Shown: positions 1-6,990, counted from the stretch's first letter. The stretch is DNA of 19,334 bases from Candidatus Parabacteroides intestinavium (GCA_019118725.1 DWYO01000268.1:1-19334), one strand, 5' to 3'. Numbers and translations: made by a program. Notes: generated from the letters alone by a model not told the origin.

Positions 1-1
1 G

Positions 2-253
2 TGCGGTTTGGAAAATTATCGGATCGATCCGAGCCAAGGTACGCATTTCTTCCAGAACCTGACCTCTTTTGGCGTAGGTTATTTTACAATCAATCCTTTC
101 AAGGGCGATGGCTGGTTTGATGAGGAATACCTGGATTTGCTTCCGGCGGTAGAAGAGACCGAGTACCTCCGCCATGTCCGTTTAGAGGCTCCGGCTATTA
201 TTAAGATGGATGGAAAACGTAGTTTGGGGGTCGTGTTAAAGCCCCAGCGTTGA
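2..253 (+). CDS. PEP/pyruvate-binding (PEP synthase-like) protein, C-terminal end
   Basis: This is the last 83 codons of a gene that enters from the left edge, ending in TGA at 251-253. The reading frame is open from base 2, so the apparent TTG start at base 8 is only an internal codon. The tail contains NYRIDPSQGTHFFQNL followed by GVGYFTINP and ends in IIKMDGKRSLGVVLKP. I recognise this as the C-terminus of the long Bacteroidetes proteins annotated as PEP synthase / pyruvate phosphate dikinase with a PEP/pyruvate-binding domain. The family call is from memory of that tail. No catalytic domain is inside the window, so the activity cannot be judged. The MATE gene starts 19 bases downstream on the same strand, so the two may be co-transcribed. 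Confidence 0.6.
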   Translation, partial: CGLENYRIDPSQGTHFFQNLTSFGVGYFTINPFKGDGWFDEEYLDLLPAVEETEYLRHVRLEAPAIIKMDGKRSLGVVLKPQR

Positions 254-272
254 ATAGGACCGGATAAAAACT

Positions 273-1559
273 ATGAATAAGAAAATCCTGGCATTGGCCA
301 TACCTTCTATTATCTCCAATATCACCGTGCCCTTGCTCGGACTGGTGGATGTAACCATAGTCGGGCACTTAGGCTCGCCCCTGTATATTGGAGCTATAGC
401 GGTAGGAGGTATGTTGTTCAATATGATTTATTGGCTTTTCGCTTTCTTGCGTATGGGGACCAGCGGATTGACCTCGCAAGCTTATGGCAGGCGAGATCTG
501 CAAGAGGTCTCCACCTTGTTTATCCGGGCGATGGCGGTAGGGTTAGGAATAGCACTCTTGCTTATCCTCCTTCAGGGGCCGATACTTCATGTCGCTTTTT
601 CTCTGATAAATACCACCGAAGATATCCGTGCCTTGGCTACGCTTTATTTCCGGATCTGTATCTTCGGGGCTCCGGCCATGCTGGGCTTGTATGGCTTTAC
701 GGGATGGTTTGTCGGCATGCAGAACTCACGTTTCCCGATGTATATCGCCATCATGCAGAACATCGTCAATATCGTGGCAAGCCTCTGTTTTGTATTCATC
801 TGGAATATGGGTGTTGCCGGAGTGGCCTTCGGCACTTTGCTGGCCCAATATGCCGGTCTGTTTATGGCCTGGGCACTTTGGTATAGGTATTACAGGCGAT
901 TGGCATCCTATATCAATTGGCGAAGAGTGGGGCAGATGAAGGCCCTCCGTCAATTCTTTGTCTTGAACCGGGATATCTTTTTCCGGACGCTTTGCATCAT
1001 AGCGGTGACCACTTTTTTCACCTCGAAGGGAGCGGAGAGTGGTGAAGTAATATTGGCGGTAAATACCCTTTTGATGCAATTGTTCACCTTGTTCTCTTAT
1101 GTGATGGACGGATTCGCGTATGCAGGAGAAGCCTTGAGCGGACGTTATATCGGTGCGGGGAACCGGACGGACCTGAAAAGAATGATCCGCCAGCTATTTG
1201 TATGGGGATTCGGACTCTCTATGGCATTTACCTTGCTTTATGTTGCTGGAGGAGATGTCTTTTTAGGGCTATTGACCAACGAGAAAGAGGTGCTCCAGTC
1301 TGCCGGAAATTATTTTTACTGGACATTGCTGATCCCCCTTACGGGTGTAGCTGCTTTTTTATGGGACGGGATTTATATCGGAGCAACGGCCTCCCGTCAG
1401 ATGCTCTATTCGATAGCTATTGCTACGGGATTGTTTTTCGCCATCAATTACCTGGCGGAACCTGTTTTAGGAAATCACGCCCTATGGCTGGCCTTTGTGA
1501 TTTACCTTTTCTCACGAGGCATAGTCCTCACGCTCTTTGCCCGCGTAAGGTTTTTATGA
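273..1559 (+). CDS. MATE family multidrug/organic cation efflux transporter
   Basis: The 428-residue product is a very hydrophobic inner-membrane protein with about 12 predicted helices in two similar halves. It opens with MNKKILALAIPSIISNITVPLLG and the family signature VDVTIVGHLG at roughly residues 26-35, typical of the DinF/NorM-like MATE group. The second half carries the matching AGEALSGRYIGAGN segment around residue 287. MATE proteins export drugs and other cationic compounds in exchange for Na+ or H+; the substrate here cannot be read from sequence. The length is normal for the family (about 430-460). It lies 19 bases after the PEP-binding gene and converges with the PepSY-like lipoprotein gene. 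The start at 273 places the first helix directly after a short basic N-terminus, as expected. Confidence 0.9.
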   Translation: MNKKILALAIPSIISNITVPLLGLVDVTIVGHLGSPLYIGAIAVGGMLFNMIYWLFAFLRMGTSGLTSQAYGRRDLQEVSTLFIRAMAVGLGIALLLILLQGPILHVAFSLINTTEDIRALATLYFRICIFGAPAMLGLYGFTGWFVGMQNSRFPMYIAIMQNIVNIVASLCFVFIWNMGVAGVAFGTLLAQYAGLFMAWALWYRYYRRLASYINWRRVGQMKALRQFFVLNRDIFFRTLCIIAVTTFFTSKGAESGEVILAVNTLLMQLFTLFSYVMDGFAYAGEALSGRYIGAGNRTDLKRMIRQLFVWGFGLSMAFTLLYVAGGDVFLGLLTNEKEVLQSAGNYFYWTLLIPLTGVAAFLWDGIYIGATASRQMLYSIAIATGLFFAINYLAEPVLGNHALWLAFVIYLFSRGIVLTLFARVRFL

Positions 1560-1561
1560 TA

Positions 1562-1671
1562 GTGCGCCATCATGGGCAATCTGCTTTGTCGCTTTCCGGG
1601 ATGAGGTGCAGGAGTAATAAACTCCTTCTTCCTCTCCCTCAGCGCCTTGCATATTACCCATTATGGCACAC
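1562..1671. repeat. Long imperfect inverted repeat (possible structured 3' UTR)
   Basis: Bases 1562-1580 (GTGCGCCATCATGGGCAAT) are nearly the reverse complement of bases 1653-1671, matching at 16 of 19 positions. In minus-strand RNA two of the three mismatches become G-U wobbles, leaving a single A-G mismatch; in plus-strand RNA the same positions are C-A or C-C mismatches. The 72-base interior contains a second perfect hairpin, AGGAGT-AATAA-ACTCCT at 1610-1626. The element starts 2 bases after the MATE stop codon and ends 12 bases before the stop codon of the PepSY lipoprotein gene, filling the convergent gap. There is no T-run after the stem on either strand, so it is not an ordinary intrinsic terminator. 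Confidence 0.55.
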
Positions 1672-1683
1672 GTCATATTGGGG

Positions 1684-2961
1684 TTATTGAATGAACGGAT
1701 TGGAAACCGAATTTCCTTGGGCATCAAACCAGAGATTCCTATCCCGGTCTCCTGATTGTTCAATTTCCACCTCATAATAGCTTCCTGAAGGCATTTCGTA
1801 ATATTCCGCGTCATCAATCCGTGAACCGGCATAGTTCGACTGGATATATCCTTGAATAGACTCCGGAAGATTGCGGGTCCAGACATCCCATTGCGTATAA
1901 AGCCAGTTTAATTGAGCATCGAAAGTAATCTCCTTACCGATGTTATCATGTACAATATCCACTTCTACCTTATTGTATTCGCGGTCAATCTCAATGATGC
2001 GCGCACCCTCATAAAGCTTTTGAACGGCATTTTCCACGCTGTTTTCCGATTGTCCACCTTGCGGATTATCGTCCGGCAAATATGGATTGTCGGGATTTGT
2101 CCCGTCAGGATCGGATGGCGTATTTCCGGAACCGGTATTCTGATTTTCAAAAAGAATGCCCTCTTCTGTAAATTCCAAGTCGGTATCGCTATCATTCAGA
2201 TCAAAGACATACAAGGTCGGAGCCGTTTTCCGTTCCACTTTGTTGATGTCATCGATTTGCCGGTCGGCAAAATTGCTGTTTTCGAAAGCCGAACGGACTA
2301 TTTCCGGAAGAGCGTCATAAGAAACTCCGCTTTCGGTCATCACCCATTCATTATCCTTAAACCAAGCCTCAACTTTAGACCTTTCCTGGTAGAAGGTAGC
2401 TTCATAATAACCATTGGCCTTGCTTTCCCATTCAACCTCTGTCGCATGGGGATACATAGCCGTGAATGCATTTAGCGTTCCATCGGGCACATTCCCGGTT
2501 TCAGGTTGCTGGGACTGACCGTTATCGATGGTCCCGTCTGCATTGATTCTAAGCATATAGTCACGTTCACCCTGCTCTAAATCGAGAACGTAAACGGTTT
2601 GCCGGGCAGGGTATTCAAACATATCTATGTCGTCAATGGTCCAAGTCGTATATCCGCTACCCTGAAATGCGTCTTGTACGATTTGTGGCAATTGGCTCAG
2701 ATCACGTCCGTAATCTGTCTCAGTCATATACCATTGTCCTTGTGCATCAAACCAAGCCTCGGCTTCACGTCCGTTAAGGATAAACTCAGCTACGGAATAG
2801 CCATCCTTATAATCCCATTCATGTACGGTAAGTCCGGGATATTTTGTTTCGAATGCCTGCTGGATAAGGTTGGAAGAGTGCTTGCTATCGTCATCATCAC
2901 AACTCATGAAGCCCATGCTCCCTGCTAAAAGTAAAGTAAGTGCTGTTATTTTCAAATTCAT
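1684..2961 (-). CDS. Three-module PepSY-like lipoprotein
   Basis: The product is 425 residues if started at the ATG at 2961. An ATG two codons earlier is also possible, and anything further upstream would run into the preceding gene. It has a lipoprotein signal peptide with Cys21 as the probable lipidated residue, followed directly by four aspartates (22-25). An acidic stretch at this place is the kind of signal that sends Bacteroidetes lipoproteins to the cell surface. Three PepSY-like (PF11396-type) modules follow at about 30-147, 159-273 and 305-420. The first two share EAWF with Trp, Thr and Glu (WYMTE, WVMTE), then an LPxIV helix. A flexible Asn/Asp/Gly/Pro-rich linker at about 274-304 separates module 3. 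The biochemical role is not known; in Bacteroidetes these proteins often accompany two-component systems. It is last in the regulator-kinase-PepSY-PepSY unit, 28 bases after the small PepSY gene. Confidence 0.8.
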   Translation of the reverse strand: MNLKITALTLLLAGSMGFMSCDDDDSKHSSNLIQQAFETKYPGLTVHEWDYKDGYSVAEFILNGREAEAWFDAQGQWYMTETDYGRDLSQLPQIVQDAFQGSGYTTWTIDDIDMFEYPARQTVYVLDLEQGERDYMLRINADGTIDNGQSQQPETGNVPDGTLNAFTAMYPHATEVEWESKANGYYEATFYQERSKVEAWFKDNEWVMTESGVSYDALPEIVRSAFENSNFADRQIDDINKVERKTAPTLYVFDLNDSDTDLEFTEEGILFENQNTGSGNTPSDPDGTNPDNPYLPDDNPQGGQSENSVENAVQKLYEGARIIEIDREYNKVEVDIVHDNIGKEITFDAQLNWLYTQWDVWTRNLPESIQGYIQSNYAGSRIDDAEYYEMPSGSYYEVEIEQSGDRDRNLWFDAQGNSVSNPFIQ

Positions 2962-2989
2962 GATCATTCTGTTTTTTTTAGGTGAAAAA

Positions 2990-3427
2990 TCAATTGTCCA
3001 TATCAATAAGTTCGAAATTCTTGTTGAACTCAAGTTCCCAGCCATTAGAAAGCTTAACCTCATGCCCATTACGTTTCTTTTCCAGTTTCACCACTTTCGT
3101 ATCGGGATAGGTGTTTTTGACATATTGCATGATCTGAGACGGTACAAGTGCTGACGGGACCTCGTTATAACGGCATTGCACCTCTTCCCAATTCCCTGAA
3201 CCGTCAAATTCTACTTTATTCCCATTAGCAAAGATGATGTCATAATTCTTCCCGAAGAAATCAGATTCCATTTTAGCTAACGCCACCTTTTCATTACCAA
3301 AATATTGTTTGACGAATTGTTGTGCGGTTTGTGGGAGTTGAGAAAACTGAATGGGTTTATCGTCATCCGCACAAGCCGATGTAACTGCTACTATACATAA
3401 TGCTACTGATAAAATAATCTTTTTCAT
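2990..3427 (-). CDS. Small periplasmic PepSY-like protein
   Basis: This 145-residue protein has a signal peptide (MKKIILSVALCIVAVTSACA) with an A-x-A type cleavage site after Ala20, so the mature protein starts DDDKPI and is probably periplasmic. The rest is one PepSY-like (PF11396-type) region made of two similar halves: LPQTAQQFVKQYF, a NGNKVEFDGSGNWEEV strand pair, then PSQIMQYVKNTYP and a second KLSNGWELEF strand pair. The length matches the common single-module members of the family. An unusually good Shine-Dalgarno sequence (AAAGGAGG at 3436-3443) lies 8 bases before the ATG, rare in Bacteroidetes and a strong support for this start. It follows the kinase gene by 75 bases, and that gap holds a candidate promoter and regulator site. 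Function unknown; a role in envelope sensing is inference from context. Confidence 0.85.
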   Translation of the reverse strand: MKKIILSVALCIVAVTSACADDDKPIQFSQLPQTAQQFVKQYFGNEKVALAKMESDFFGKNYDIIFANGNKVEFDGSGNWEEVQCRYNEVPSALVPSQIMQYVKNTYPDTKVVKLEKKRNGHEVKLSNGWELEFNKNFELIDMDN

Positions 3428-3435
3428 TTGTTGAT

Positions 3436-3443
3436 CCTCCTTT
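3436..3443 (-). promoter_or_regulatory. Strong Shine-Dalgarno before the small PepSY gene
   Basis: The minus strand reads AAAGGAGG 8 bases before the ATG at 3427. Bacteroidetes genes usually lack such a sequence, so it fixes the start codon and suggests high translation. Confidence 0.7.
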
Positions 3444-3465
3444 TGTTTAATTATTATTTCTATGA

Positions 3466-3500
3466 CAAAGGTGAGGAGTGATTCTGAAAAGAATCTGAAA
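3466..3500 (-). promoter_or_regulatory. Candidate PepSY promoter with OmpR/PhoB-type direct repeats
   Basis: On the minus strand the heptamer TTTCAGA occurs twice, at 3500-3494 and 3489-3483, exactly 11 bases apart. This is one helical turn, the usual spacing for OmpR/PhoB-family regulators. The same bases also form a short palindrome, GATTCT-GAAA-AGAATC (3480-3495). Nine bases downstream lies CACCTTTG (3473-3466), one mismatch from the -7 consensus TAnnTTTG. No TTTG is found at the -33 distance; that position is covered by the direct repeats, as in activator-dependent promoters. The site sits between the kinase stop and the first PepSY gene. The regulator encoded in the same unit is the obvious candidate to bind it, but this is inference. 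Confidence 0.5.
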
Positions 3501-3502
3501 TA

Positions 3503-4783
3503 TCAGGATTTTTGACAAGAAAATTCAAAAAAATGCATGTTCTCTTTATAATAATATCGCAATTCACAAGGGTAAAGTTTGCATATCGTGGCGGCAATAG
3601 CCAGACCAAGTCCTGTAGAGTGCTCTTTTTTGCTTCCTTGATAAAAGCGGTTGAAGATATGTTCGCTATCTAAAGCCTCGCCATGGGCGGAATTACCGAT
3701 AATAAATCCCTTCTGGCTGACTTCAATCCGGATACATCCCCCCTTTATGTTATGTACGAAAGCATTTTTAAGGAGGTTGGTGATTAGGATAGTCGCTAAG
3801 GTATCGTTCATCTGAATCAAGAGTGATTCGGATTCCTTCAATTCAACGGAGATATTCTTATAAGAATAGACATCCTCATAATCCGGGAGGAATTTCTTGA
3901 ACAACGCACCGACGTCAATCGTTGTACTCTCAGGATATTGTCCGTTCTCTATTTTGGATATCAACAATAAAGAACGATTCAGCTTGGTGATATGTTCCAA
4001 GGTACCATGAATTTTAGCAAGCTCTTCCATTTGGTTCTGCGAAAGATTATCATCTTCCATCAACATTTCAATCCGATTCCGGCAGATGGCAAGAGGTGTT
4101 TGTATTTCGTGGGAAGCATTTCCTATGAATTCTTTTTGTTGCTGGTAGATGCGCTCATTGTGCGTGATGCTTCGTTCAAGCGCACTATTTAGTTTCTTGA
4201 ATTCGGTGACTTGGGTCGGATTGACATAAGGCCGATAAGGTTTCCCTATCGTATATTTGTCCAGCCATTCCAACAAAACATAAAGAGGCTTCATACTCCG
4301 ATGGAATACCCAGATATTGATACCGAGGATGGTGAGCAATAAAGCTCCGTAAAGGAACATGATCCAATACCAGATGGCCAGAATCAGGTCATGTTTCTCG
4401 ATAGAAGGAGTGGCAACGGTCAGCTTATAAAAACGATCTGATTCGTCCGTAAATATCGTGGTAAGGATACGTGCCGGTTCGGTCTCTTTCTTTTCAGCGA
4501 TATAGACCATTTGGTCTGAATACCAAAGCCGGGGATGAGCTTGCGCATATTCCGGAGTAACCTCTTCCAGAAAATATTCGTTGTTGGACCCATTATCGTG
4601 TGACGGAAGTTTTTCTCCTGCCAAATGGCGTATAATGATAGTTTCGGAATAATCTTCCAACGCATCGTCCACTTCATCATTTACCTCGTCCATCAGGGCA
4701 AAGTAGAACAGGGCGGCCCATACCGTAAGGATAATGATCAGGGCGCCAGACAAGCGGCTTAATATGCGATAGGAGAGTTTCAT
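3503..4783 (-). CDS. Sensor histidine kinase
   Basis: The 426-residue protein has an N-terminal helix at about 12-31, an extracytoplasmic region of about 100 residues rich in acidic side chains, and a second helix near 133-160. The cytoplasmic part has a dimerisation/phosphoacceptor segment FIGNASHEIQTPLA with His225 as the phosphorylated residue, then an ATPase domain with the N box (NLLKNAFVHN, about 336-345), the F-box-like FNRFYQGS and the G2 box TGLGLAIA. The G1 box is the short form IGNSAHGEAL, with Asn in place of the usual Asp; this form is common in the compact HisKA kinases of Bacteroidetes and need not mean loss of activity. It starts 2 bases after the response regulator stop, so the pair is translationally coupled. 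The signal sensed is unknown. Confidence 0.93.
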   Translation of the reverse strand: MKLSYRILSRLSGALIIILTVWAALFYFALMDEVNDEVDDALEDYSETIIIRHLAGEKLPSHDNGSNNEYFLEEVTPEYAQAHPRLWYSDQMVYIAEKKETEPARILTTIFTDESDRFYKLTVATPSIEKHDLILAIWYWIMFLYGALLLTILGINIWVFHRSMKPLYVLLEWLDKYTIGKPYRPYVNPTQVTEFKKLNSALERSITHNERIYQQQKEFIGNASHEIQTPLAICRNRIEMLMEDDNLSQNQMEELAKIHGTLEHITKLNRSLLLISKIENGQYPESTTIDVGALFKKFLPDYEDVYSYKNISVELKESESLLIQMNDTLATILITNLLKNAFVHNIKGGCIRIEVSQKGFIIGNSAHGEALDSEHIFNRFYQGSKKEHSTGLGLAIAATICKLYPCELRYYYKENMHFFEFSCQKS

Positions 4784-4785
4784 CT

Positions 4786-5463
4786 TTATTCTACGTTTAG
4801 TTTGTAACCAATACCATAGACCGCTTTAATCTCTATACTGGCATTCGCGTCTTTTAGTTTCTTGCGCAGGTTTTTTATCTGGGCATAGATAAAGTCGAAA
4901 TTATCAACCTGGTCGATATGGTCCCCCCATACCGATTCCGCCAAGGTTTGTTTATTGATCAACCGATTGGGCCGATTGATGAAATAAAGCAGAATATCAT
5001 ATTCCTTCCGGCTTAGTTCCAAAGATTTTCCTTCGATTTTCACGTCAAATGTGGCCGGAACGATAATCACATTACCTACCTGTATTTCATGGTTCCCTTC
5101 ATGATTATTGCGCCGGATTACACTTTTGATGCGGGCGTTCAACTCGGCCAAGTGGAAAGGCTTAGGAAGATAATCATCCGCGCCCAGGTCTAATCCGTTG
5201 ACCTTGTCTTCTAAGGAATCTTTGGCTGAGATGATAATAACATTCTCCTTGCGTCTTTTTTTCTTCAATTCCTCCAACAATTTCAAGCCGTTCCCATCCG
5301 GAAGCATGATGTCCAGCAAGACACAATCATAGCTATAATCGTCCAGCTTGAAAAGGGCTGTCCGATAATTCTCTGCTGTTTCTATCACATATCTTTCTCT
5401 CTCCAAGGAGGATTTGATGACTTCACGCAGAGACGGGTCATCTTCTATAATTAGTATTTTCAT
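4786..5463 (-). CDS. OmpR/PhoB-family response regulator
   Basis: This 225-residue regulator has a receiver domain (about 1-115) with the acidic pair Asp8/Asp9, phosphoacceptor Asp51 in LLDIMLPDG, Ser80 at the switch position and Lys102 in YLPKPF. A winged-helix Trans_reg_C domain follows (about 125-225), with the SRKEYDILLYF helix and the C-terminal wing AVYGIGYKLNVE. I start it at 5463, where MKILIIEDD begins in the normal place. A longer reading frame to 5520 would need an unusual N-terminal extension and would run over the promoter at 5492-5499. It is the first gene of the regulator-kinase-PepSY-PepSY unit. Its probable target is the 11-base direct repeat before the PepSY genes. Confidence 0.93.
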   Translation of the reverse strand: MKILIIEDDPSLREVIKSSLERERYVIETAENYRTALFKLDDYSYDCVLLDIMLPDGNGLKLLEELKKKRRKENVIIISAKDSLEDKVNGLDLGADDYLPKPFHLAELNARIKSVIRRNNHEGNHEIQVGNVIIVPATFDVKIEGKSLELSRKEYDILLYFINRPNRLINKQTLAESVWGDHIDQVDNFDFIYAQIKNLRKKLKDANASIEIKAVYGIGYKLNVE

Positions 5464-5465
5464 AG

Positions 5466-5492
5466 GCAACCTATCGTAATGCTGTAGGTTGC
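5466..5492. promoter_or_regulatory. Dyad over the predicted start of the regulator transcript
   Basis: GCAACCTA (5466-5473) and TAGGTTGC (5485-5492) form a perfect 8-base inverted repeat around an 11-base centre. It begins at the -7 element and ends 2 bases before the start codon, so it covers the expected transcription start and the whole short leader. It could be an operator or a leader hairpin that masks the start codon; the sequence does not decide. Confidence 0.45.
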
Positions 5493-5521
5493 AAAGATAA
5501 AATAAAAAGACAATTGGCAAT
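5492..5521 (-). promoter_or_regulatory. Promoter of the response regulator unit
   Basis: The minus strand carries TATCTTTG (5499-5492), a perfect Bacteroidetes -7 element. ATTG lies 18 bases upstream (5521-5518) as a weak -33 element. The predicted start of transcription gives a leader of about 20 bases before the ATG at 5463. Confidence 0.65.
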
Positions 5522-5560
5522 CGGAATTTGACAAATATTATCTTTTCCCGATTACCAATT
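5500..5560 (-). terminator. Intrinsic terminator after the phnW remnant
   Basis: AATTGGCAATCGG (5512-5524) pairs with CCGATTACCAATT (5548-5560) at 12 of 13 positions. On the minus strand the stem is followed by TGTCTTTTTATTTT, and it starts 12 bases after the phnW stop codon. It overlaps the -33 part of the regulator promoter, so one short stretch both ends the old operon and begins the new one. Confidence 0.7.
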
Positions 5561-5572
5561 ACCTAAATGATC

Positions 5573-5932
5573 TTATCCTCTTACTTCTTCAATGGCCTTC
5601 AGCAAAGCTTCAATGTCTTTCGGATAGATATCCCCAATATTTCCGATCCGGAAAGTATCTGCTTCAGAAATTTTACCCGGATAGATGACGAAGCCTTTAG
5701 CCTTCAACTGGTTGTAGAAATCGGTAAAATTAAAGTCTGCGGATGGATAATAGAAAGACGTGATGATACATCCTTGCTTATCATCTGAAAGCAATGTACG
5801 GAATCCCAATCGGCGCATACCCTCTACCAATACACGATGATTCTCTTCGTAACGACGATGGCGAGCTTCGATTCCTCCCTCTTCCTTCAGTTCTTGCATA
5901 GCCTGATAGAAAGCACGTACTACGTGAGTAGG
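5573..5932 (-). pseudogene. phnW: 2-aminoethylphosphonate-pyruvate transaminase, C-terminal remnant
   Basis: The frame is open for 119 codons, reading PTHVVRAFYQAMQELKEEGGI through HRRYEENHRVL to PGKISEADTFRIGNIGDI and a stop at 5573-5575. This is the C-terminal third of PhnW (about 365 residues), the class V PLP enzyme that moves the amino group of 2-aminoethylphosphonate to pyruvate. The FRIG arginine that helps bind substrate is kept, but the PLP-binding lysine lies in the missing N-terminal part, so it cannot be active. The homology stops abruptly at the Pro codon (5930-5932); the next codon upstream in frame is TGA. There the sequence switches to the DUF5690 gene. An ATG at 5899 could start a 108-residue product, but no function is expected. 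Confidence 0.85.
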
Positions 5933-6861
5933 TCATAATAATGTGCCGTGCCGACTAATCCTAAACTTCCGGTGATGACCAATCCTAAAAGGAGGGCCAA
6001 AACCATCTTATGACTACGGATAAAGGACAACATAATGAATAGTGCCAATATAATCAGTGTGACAATACCATCGATACCACTTATTGCCCATGCTGAGAAT
6101 TGGGTGGTATCTACCAAATTGACCAGAAAATCCTCTTTGATATCCCGGATAATGGTGATAAATAGATTACCGATGAGCAGCATACTCAAGAACGGGGCAA
6201 AACGCAGGAAGATGTTTTTACGTTGACGAGCATCCATCGGAACACGTTTCGTACAACAACGGACATCCTCTTCTGTAGGATCAGGCAAACGGTTCAATGA
6301 AAAAGCCAATAAAATCAGTAGGACGAGAGCTCCACCTCCGATGATCGCAGGCATCCAAAAAGCATCTACGCCTAAGTCGTTCATCAGATACAATCCCAGC
6401 GATTTGGCCAATCCGGAACTGAAGGCAATGCTTATCCCCATTACACTGGCTAAAATACCGCTCAATTTCCGTCCTTCAATAAAACTGAAAATGACCCCCC
6501 ACATGCATCCTAAGGCCAAACCATTAAAAAATAGTGCCAGAACATTGAATGGAAGAGGGCATATTGCAAAGAGAACCAGTGCGGCTTCTGCCATGACCAC
6601 GGATCCGATGATAAAACGCAACCGGTGTTCGCGCTTTAATTCCGATATAAGTTTTATTCCTAAAAATTTAGATAACACATACCCTGCGATCTGGATAATG
6701 CTTGTGGCGGTTTTATAATCCATTCCCATGAATTCAAGTCCGTCGAATGTTGCTGCTGTGAAAGGTTTTCGCAACGCATATACTAAAGCGTATGAGAGTA
6801 AGGCGGCTCCTCCAGCCCACAAAATAAATAGAAAATCCGAAGTCTTCTCTTGTCGTGTCAT
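5920..6861 (-). CDS. DUF5690 family membrane protein, C-terminally truncated
   Basis: This 313-residue frame encodes a multi-helix transporter-like protein beginning MTRQEKTSDFLFILWAGGAALLSYALVY. I count about nine membrane segments, with a basic cytoplasmic loop (about 190-220) after the sixth, a layout like the major facilitator fold. DUF5690 proteins are, from memory, about 420-440 residues with 12 helices, so the last quarter is missing. The final residues (DLLT and stop) are phnW sequence read in another frame. The start is placed at ATG 6861; the GTG one codon earlier is less likely. The family is often found, again from memory, beside phosphonate-degradation genes, which fits the phnW remnant it is fused to. 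It is probably non-functional, although the frame itself is intact. Confidence 0.75.
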   Translation of the reverse strand: MTRQEKTSDFLFILWAGGAALLSYALVYALRKPFTAATFDGLEFMGMDYKTATSIIQIAGYVLSKFLGIKLISELKREHRLRFIIGSVVMAEAALVLFAICPLPFNVLALFFNGLALGCMWGVIFSFIEGRKLSGILASVMGISIAFSSGLAKSLGLYLMNDLGVDAFWMPAIIGGGALVLLILLAFSLNRLPDPTEEDVRCCTKRVPMDARQRKNIFLRFAPFLSMLLIGNLFITIIRDIKEDFLVNLVDTTQFSAWAISGIDGIVTLIILALFIMLSFIRSHKMVLALLLGLVITGSLGLVGTAHYYDLLT

Positions 6862-6890
6862 CACTTTTATCCCTTTTTATTTCCGGGGGA

Positions 6891-6898
6891 CAAAAGTA
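6891..6898 (-). promoter_or_regulatory. Candidate -7 element for DUF5690
   Basis: The minus strand reads TACTTTTG, which fits TAnnTTTG, about 30 bases before the ATG. No good -33 element is seen, so activity may depend on an activator. Confidence 0.4.
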
Positions 6899-6951
6899 GG
6901 TTTGTCTTGTTATAAGATGATGTGATTTGTATGAAGGAAAGGCGACAAAAG

Positions 6952-6969
6952 TGTTACATTCCTGTAACA
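6952..6969. promoter_or_regulatory. Palindromic operator candidate upstream of DUF5690
   Basis: TGTTACA-TTCC-TGTAACA is a perfect 7-base inverted repeat with a 4-base centre. It lies 54 bases upstream of the candidate -7 element of the DUF5690 gene, and next to a second, weaker -7-like sequence (CACTTTTG on the minus strand, 6939-6946). The form suits a dimeric regulator of the GntR or Crp/Fnr type; which one cannot be told. Confidence 0.4.
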
Positions 6970-6990
6970 ACCTTATGGAATAGGTTTATC

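Noticed and set aside
1554..1886. A 110-codon minus-strand frame covering the MATE-PepSY gap.
   Set aside because: It overlaps the end of the PepSY lipoprotein in another frame; the gap is better explained by the inverted repeat.
2990..3427. The small PepSY protein as a lipoprotein (Cys19 in its signal peptide).
   Set aside because: An A-x-A cleavage site follows directly and the mature DDDKPI start matches secreted single-module relatives; lipidation cannot be fully excluded.
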